A stretch of DNA of 64,000 nt from Brienomyrus brachyistius (Eukaryota > Chordata > Actinopteri > Osteoglossiformes > Mormyridae): assembly GCF_023856365.1 (NCBI RefSeq), contig NC_064548.1:7303642-7367641 (forward strand), written 5' to 3'. Shown here in pieces: positions 60,888-64,000 of this stretch (positions are counted from its first letter, which is position 1; each line of letters starts with the position of its first letter). The notes beneath the pieces are model-generated. The model did no database searches. It saw nothing but the letters and a program-made list of their open reading frames with translations, and was not told the origin of the DNA. Position numbers and translations under genes: made by a program.

Positions 60888-63365
60888 GGGGGCTGTGCAC
60901 GCACTGGGAGCCACTTCCTGAGAATGTCAGTGTGGGATAACGAGCAGATTGTTTAATTACAGCTGCTCTAATGGGCATCTTGCTGGCACCAGTTGGACAT
61001 GGGGTGTGACATCGAGCGGGTAGGTGGACTGTGGGAGCTTGTAGCCCAGACTGAACCTGTGCTGTCTGCTCCCCCCTCCGGCCGCAGCACGAGACGAGGG
61101 AGAAGCTTCTGGGCTTCAACATGGTCAGCTACCGGGCCTGCAAGACGCTGTGGAAGGCCTGTGTGGAGTACCACACCTTCTTCCGGCTGGAGCGGCCTGC
61201 CTCGCCACACAGGGGCTTCTTCAGCCTCTACTTCACCCTGGGCTCCAAGTTCCGCTACAGGTGAGTGTCCCCCCACCCACAAGCAAGCCGAGTACCCCCC
61301 CTTTAACTCTGAAACCTCTTAATCGGCACATGTGAGTAGTCTAACCTAAGGAAGTAACACACGTAGGTGTGTGTCATAGAGAGAAGACATACAGTCACGG
61401 TCGCCGGCGTGCATCCCTTTCAATTGGGGGGAGGGGGGGGGGCTATACCATGCTGTCTGAAGTACCGCACCTGTCATAACGGGAGAACCTTCATTATAAG
61501 TCCTCGTCCATCTCCCTAACCGCCTGCTTCCCTCTTGCAGTGGCAGAACCGAGGTGCAGTCGGTGCAGTATGGCAAGGAGAAGGCTGTCAAAGATCGTGT
61601 GTTTGCCAGGTAATGCATCATGGGAAATGGCCAGGGGCTAAGGCTCATGGTCCCCCTCCCCCATACGAGCCAGTCAGGTGGGGGCTGGCACTGCGGTGCA
61701 GTCAGCCCTTCTGAGACGGCCGCTCAGCACTGCACAGGAAGACGTGCTGCTAACCTACACCAGCAGGGTGGGGGAAGGGCGGGGCCCCACTCTTAAAAGG
61801 AACGTCGTGCTCCGAGCCACAGGGACAGCATGCTGCTGGCCACACGCCACCGCTCCAACCAGCGGTAATGTGCCGCCGCGATCAGGGGGCTTCTGGGGAT
61901 GCGGTGGTCGTGGGGGAGGTCATGTGACCGGGATCTGCTGCCAGGTCGCACTGTGGACTGGCTAGCTGGCTCGCTGGCGTGATGTTCCCAGGTCGCTCTG
62001 CGCTCGCATGTACCTCTGAGTAAGTTATAAATGCTGAGGTTTCCTGTTTGTCTTTGAATCTTGTTCCGCGATGTAGGCTGGCGTGAGCGTGTGGCTAGGT
62101 GCTGCTGTCGGCTGTCTCACACGTGATGTTGCACACGTTCCCCATGCCGAAGGGTCAGTAATCGCGGGATCGATCCGTATGTCGACGGCAGAATTCTGCG
62201 GTTCCTTCTCTAGGGTGGGACAGCGGGGGGCCAGAGCCTCATCAAGATTTTCGCCGGCCTCATTGGGTTATTGGGGCTTTCTTAAAATCCTTGGGTGGCG
62301 TATGACCTGAGCTGGTCTGCTGGTGATTTTTAAGCGTTTAGCTTGTTTGCCTGATATGAAGAACTCGCCGCTTCTCCGTGTGATGCGTTCTGTCAGCTCT
62401 GTTTCTGGGTGCCCATCACATCTGGAAGCTCTTTTTATAGTCGTATCCAACGACTCTGACGTTTCCAGAGAGCCAGGGGGGGTCTAACCAGGATCCGCAG
62501 ACCAAGGAGGGGCTGCTCTAGACAAACTAACGGCTTGAGCCGTGGACCCTGGATGACCCCTTGACAGCAATGATTCACTTTCTCACAGCTCGCTGTGAGC
62601 TGACTCACGTCGGTGTGCTCAAAGACCAAAACCTGGAGGTGTGAGATAAAGTGTGACGGGTGCCGCCTCGAGTGATGTCGCTCTGCTGCTTCGTCGGCGC
62701 CGCTAGCTGGCCACACCCTTCGGTTTGCGTGCCGCCACCTGACCCCTGAGTTCTTCCCGCAGGTCTCCCAGTAAACCGCTGGTCAAGAAGCTGCTGAGCG
62801 GCATGGACTGGGAAACGGTCAGCCGGAACTCCCTGTCTGAGGAGCGGCTGGAGACCCGGAGTCTGCCCACCCGCTCCCCGCCTGGGACGCCCGACCAGTG
62901 AGTACCTGGGATGCCTGACAAGGACTGGGGCGTGGTGATGCGTACACACACATGTGCTCTCTGACACGAGAGCATGTGAGCATCTCTCAGGAACTCCACA
63001 CCACACAGAAGACATGCTGAAACCTGTGTACTTACACTGTAATTTGAGGGAGGGGGCAGGAGGGTGTCCCACCTTGAGGAAGCCTGGGGTAGTGGTATTT
63101 GCCAGGTGGAGGCAGGTGAGAAGCAGCTTGGGGGACCCCCTCAGAAGGCAGGCCGTCCCAAGTGTCCGCTCATAAACGTGACCCCCGATCGCTGTGATCC
63201 TGCCGGCAGGAGTTCCCCGTACGCGCAGACGGGGATCCGCCCACGGCCGTCATCCATCGGACACCTGGTTGATCACATGATCCATGAGTCGCCAAGCGAT
63301 GTCTTCGCCAACCACAAGTCAGCCTCCTCCACCCAGGCGGACAGCATCAGCCTGGACTCCTCTTC
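52511..63365 (+). CDS. ptpn4: FERM-PDZ protein tyrosine phosphatase PTPN4, 5' part (14 coding exons, gene continues right)
   Basis: PTPN4 is a cytosolic tyrosine phosphatase attached to the membrane cortex by its FERM domain; in mammals it acts on glutamate-receptor and T-cell-receptor signalling partners. Fourteen exons give 453 codons plus two bases, all in phase. The protein starts MSARLRLPAGRSYNVRASEL. The FERM domain covers about residues 29-312: lobe F1 with LLLDNTVQAFKVN and YFGLQLADES, lobe F2 with NFRVKFFVSDPNKLQEEYT and LNTARTLELYGVELHYAR, lobe F3 with IYKNRVRIN and LKIVKISFKCKQFF. The FERM-adjacent stretch RTEVQSVQYGKEKAVKDRVF and the Ser/Pro-rich linker (PTRSPPGTPD, RPSSIGHLVDHMIHESPS) follow. 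These favour PTPN4 over PTPN3. The PDZ and catalytic domains lie beyond base 64000. Teleosts may have two co-orthologues; which one this is cannot be told. Confidence 0.95.
52649..55677 (+). other. ptpn4 intron, nothing recognised
   Basis: About 3 kb without tandem arrays, clear mobile elements or other coding exons. Confidence 0.5.
55678..55785 (+). CDS. ptpn4: ptpn4 coding exon 2 (FERM F1)
   Basis: 36 codons, KHERGQALLDVVFKHLEL through ADESSDSP, between GCCACAG and GTGAGT. A run of 16 C (55797-55812) follows 11 bases after the exon. Confidence 0.93.
55937..55979 (+). CDS. ptpn4: ptpn4 coding exon 3 (FERM F1)
   Basis: 43 nt, RWLDTNKLIRKQLK plus one base; acceptor TTTGCAG, donor GTAAGT. Confidence 0.92.
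56069..56147 (+). CDS. ptpn4: ptpn4 coding exon 4 (FERM F1/F2)
   Basis: 79 nt, RGSPHSLNFRVKFFVSDPNK then LQEEYT; acceptor TTCGCAG, donor GTGAGG. Confidence 0.94.
56148..56800 (+). other. ptpn4 intron, nothing recognised
   Basis: About 650 bases with no repeat or exon signal. Confidence 0.5.
56801..56845 (+). CDS. ptpn4: ptpn4 coding exon 5 (FERM F2)
   Basis: 45 nt, RYQYFLQLKQDIFSG; acceptor TTTCAG, donor GTGAGT. Confidence 0.92.
56951..57003 (+). CDS. ptpn4: ptpn4 coding exon 6 (FERM F2)
   Basis: 53 nt, LPCPYSTATLLASLAVQ plus T; acceptor CCCACAG, donor GTGAGT. Reading on into the intron meets TGA TAG at 57051. Confidence 0.92.
57130..57672. repeat. 42-bp minisatellite in a ptpn4 intron, 13 units
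   Basis: Units read GTATCCTGACAGCAGAGCG, TAGTGTCCAGATCACTGGG and TACG, with AGAGGG/AGAGCG and AGTATCC/AGTGTCC variants. The length is divisible by three, so a 283-codon frame of 14-residue units (GILTAERSVQITGY) and a 252-codon frame on the other strand appear; neither has splice or homology support. Confidence 0.95.
57716..58140. repeat. 21/42-bp minisatellite continuing the previous array
   Basis: TATCCTGACCGCAGGGTGCAG units occur alone (about 57720-57810) and then alternate with TATCCTGACCACAGAGACTGA (57900-58140). The TATCCTGAC start shared with the 42-bp array suggests a common origin. Confidence 0.92.
58150..58890 (+). other. ptpn4 intron part, nothing recognised
   Basis: No repeat or exon signal between the two minisatellite regions. 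Confidence 0.5.
58897..59033. repeat. 29-bp minisatellite with TTAGGG words next to a 3' splice site
   Basis: Four to five units of TTAGGGTTAGCGTTAGCATT then GGCTGAGTG. The array ends about 17 bases before the acceptor of the next exon, so it occupies the region where the branch point should lie. Confidence 0.92.
59051..59171 (+). CDS. ptpn4: ptpn4 coding exon 7 (FERM F2)
   Basis: 121 nt, completing Ser then ELGDYSPEEHLPGYLAEYRF through EVVKHHQQH; acceptor CTCCTGCAG, donor GTGAGG. Confidence 0.93.
59417..59504 (+). CDS. ptpn4: ptpn4 coding exon 8 (FERM F2/F3)
   Basis: 88 nt, GLSPAQAEFSYLNTARTLEL then YGVELHYAR; acceptor CTACACAG, donor GTGAGT. Confidence 0.95.
59505..60277 (+). other. ptpn4 intron, nothing notable
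   Basis: Only a short TG run (59515-59534) stands out. Confidence 0.5.
60278..60366 (+). CDS. ptpn4: ptpn4 coding exon 9 (FERM F3)
   Basis: 89 nt, DQSNTEILIGVMSAGVVIYK then NRVRINCFV; acceptor TCCTTAG, donor GTGAGT. Confidence 0.94.
60367..60706 (+). other. ptpn4 intron, nothing notable
   Basis: 340 bases with short G runs and no other signal. Confidence 0.5.
60707..60770 (+). CDS. ptpn4: ptpn4 coding exon 10 (FERM F3)
   Basis: 64 nt, LKIVKISFKCKQFFIQLRRE then L; acceptor CTTCCAG, donor GTGAGT. The preceding Trp codon is split across the intron. Confidence 0.95.
60811..60886. repeat. (GTAT)n and (GT)n microsatellite
   Basis: Seven GTAT units and then about 20 GT units in the intron 3' of coding exon 10. 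Confidence 0.95.
61088..61260 (+). CDS. ptpn4: ptpn4 coding exon 11 (FERM F3 end)
   Basis: 173 nt, HETREKLLGFNMVSYRACKT, LWKACVEYHTFFRLERP and FFSLYFTLGSKFRY; acceptor GCCGCAG, donor GTGAGT. Confidence 0.95.
61541..61609 (+). CDS. ptpn4: ptpn4 coding exon 12 (FERM-adjacent region)
   Basis: 69 nt, completing Ser then GRTEVQSVQYGKEKAVKDRV and FA; acceptor CTTGCAG, donor GTAATG, a weaker donor than its neighbours. Confidence 0.93.
61610..62762 (+). other. ptpn4 intron, nothing recognised
   Basis: About 1.15 kb with no repeat or extra exon. Confidence 0.5.
62763..62897 (+). CDS. ptpn4: ptpn4 coding exon 13 (linker)
   Basis: 135 nt, SPSKPLVKKLLSGMDWETVS, RNSLSEERLETRSLPTRS and PPGTPD; acceptor CCCGCAG, donor GTGAGT. 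Confidence 0.93.
62898..63209 (+). other. ptpn4 intron, nothing recognised
   Basis: 312 bases without notable structure. Confidence 0.5.
63210..63365 (+). CDS. ptpn4: ptpn4 coding exon 14 (Ser-rich linker)
   Basis: 156 nt, SSPYAQTGIRPRPSSIGHLV then DHMIHESPSDVFANHKSASS and STQADSISLDSS-type end; acceptor CCGGCAG, donor GTAAGG. The Ser codon is split and continues beyond the window's last exon. Confidence 0.92.
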
Positions 63366-63589
63366 GTAAGGGCCTCCCCCTTTATCAGTCACTTACACAT
63401 GGGGGCATCTGGCTGAGAGCCATGCACGTACACACGCCGCATGCTCTGTCTATCAGGGGGGTGGCTGCTGCCGTCCGTGCCAGTGGGGGGGTGATGGTAA
63501 ATGGAGGGGGGCATGTCACTGTTAGTGGCTAAAGCACATCCTTACTCACTGTGGTTATTAGCTCACCGGGAGAATTGCTACAGTGTGCA

Positions 63590-64000
63590 TATTAGCACAG
63601 TGTGGATATTGGCTGGCTGTGGGTATTAGCATGGTGTATGTTATTTGCACAGTGTTAGCTTGCTGAGGGTATTATTACAGTGTGGATGTTAGCTTGCTCA
63701 GAGTATTAGCATGGTGTGGATGTTACCTTTCTGTGGGTATTAGCATGGTGTGAGTGTTAGCTTGCTGTGGATATTAGCATGGTGTGGGTGTTAGCTTGCT
63801 GAGGGTATTAGCACGTTGTGGGTGTTAGCTTGCTGAGGGTATTAGCACGGTGTGGGTGTTAGCTTGCTGAGGGTATTAGCACGGTGTGGATGTTAGCTTG
63901 CTGAGGGTATTAGCACGGTGTGGATGTTAGCTTGCTGAGGGTATTAGCACGGTGTGGGTGTTAGCTTGCTGAGGGTATTAGCACGGTGTGGGTGTTAGCT
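63590..64000. repeat. 34-bp minisatellite running off the window
   Basis: Units of TTAGCTTGCTGAGGGTATTA then GCACGGTGTGGGTG become regular from about 63780; earlier units are degenerate. The array is cut by the window end. Confidence 0.93.

Overview
The window looks like nuclear DNA of a ray-finned fish, most probably a teleost. It has small exons with GT/AG introns, four recognisable vertebrate genes, tRNA-derived SINE copies with ATGG tails, non-autonomous hAT and Tc1-like elements, CR1-like and RTE-like LINE remnants, and many minisatellites and microsatellites. I see no prokaryotic or viral gene and no CRISPR array. Most long open frames here are read-through of tandem repeats and are not genes.

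Layout: (1) 1-5.5 kb: the last four coding exons of a parathyroid hormone 2 receptor gene (pth2r, +), running from transmembrane segment 5 to the stop codon. A 36-bp minisatellite lies in its 3' flank, followed by a likely poly(A) signal. (2) 5.5-27.8 kb: a gene-poor interval of about 22 kb packed with repeats, including SINEs with target-site duplications, two hAT MITEs with perfect 8-bp duplications, palindromic elements, a CR1-like LINE end, and 31-bp and 137-bp tandem arrays. (3) 27.85-31.98 kb: a complete mras coding region (small GTPase, minus strand) in five exons, with GC-rich minisatellites in two introns. (4) 32-42 kb: intergenic or 5'-flanking DNA with a 34-bp minisatellite, a Tc1-like element containing a SINE fragment, an RTE-like LINE end and an 18/36-bp array. 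(5) 42.35-43.29 kb: tmem177, an intronless coding region for a mitochondrial inner-membrane protein. (6) 44.8 kb to the end: a CpG-rich promoter region followed by the first 14 coding exons (453 complete codons plus 2 nt) of ptpn4, the FERM-PDZ tyrosine phosphatase. These cover the FERM domain and part of the linker; the PDZ and phosphatase domains lie beyond the window.

The four genes are not a functional cluster. pth2r and mras converge across the gene-poor interval, and mras and tmem177 diverge. tmem177 and ptpn4 are head-to-tail, which to my knowledge is also the arrangement on human chromosome 2q14. All exon boundaries were read by hand. They are in phase from exon to exon, and each intron has GT and AG ends. 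I found no convincing new biological system. The items most worth a second look are the minisatellites pressed against splice sites of mras and ptpn4, the SINE/LINE tail similarity with its target-site evidence, and the nested transposons.
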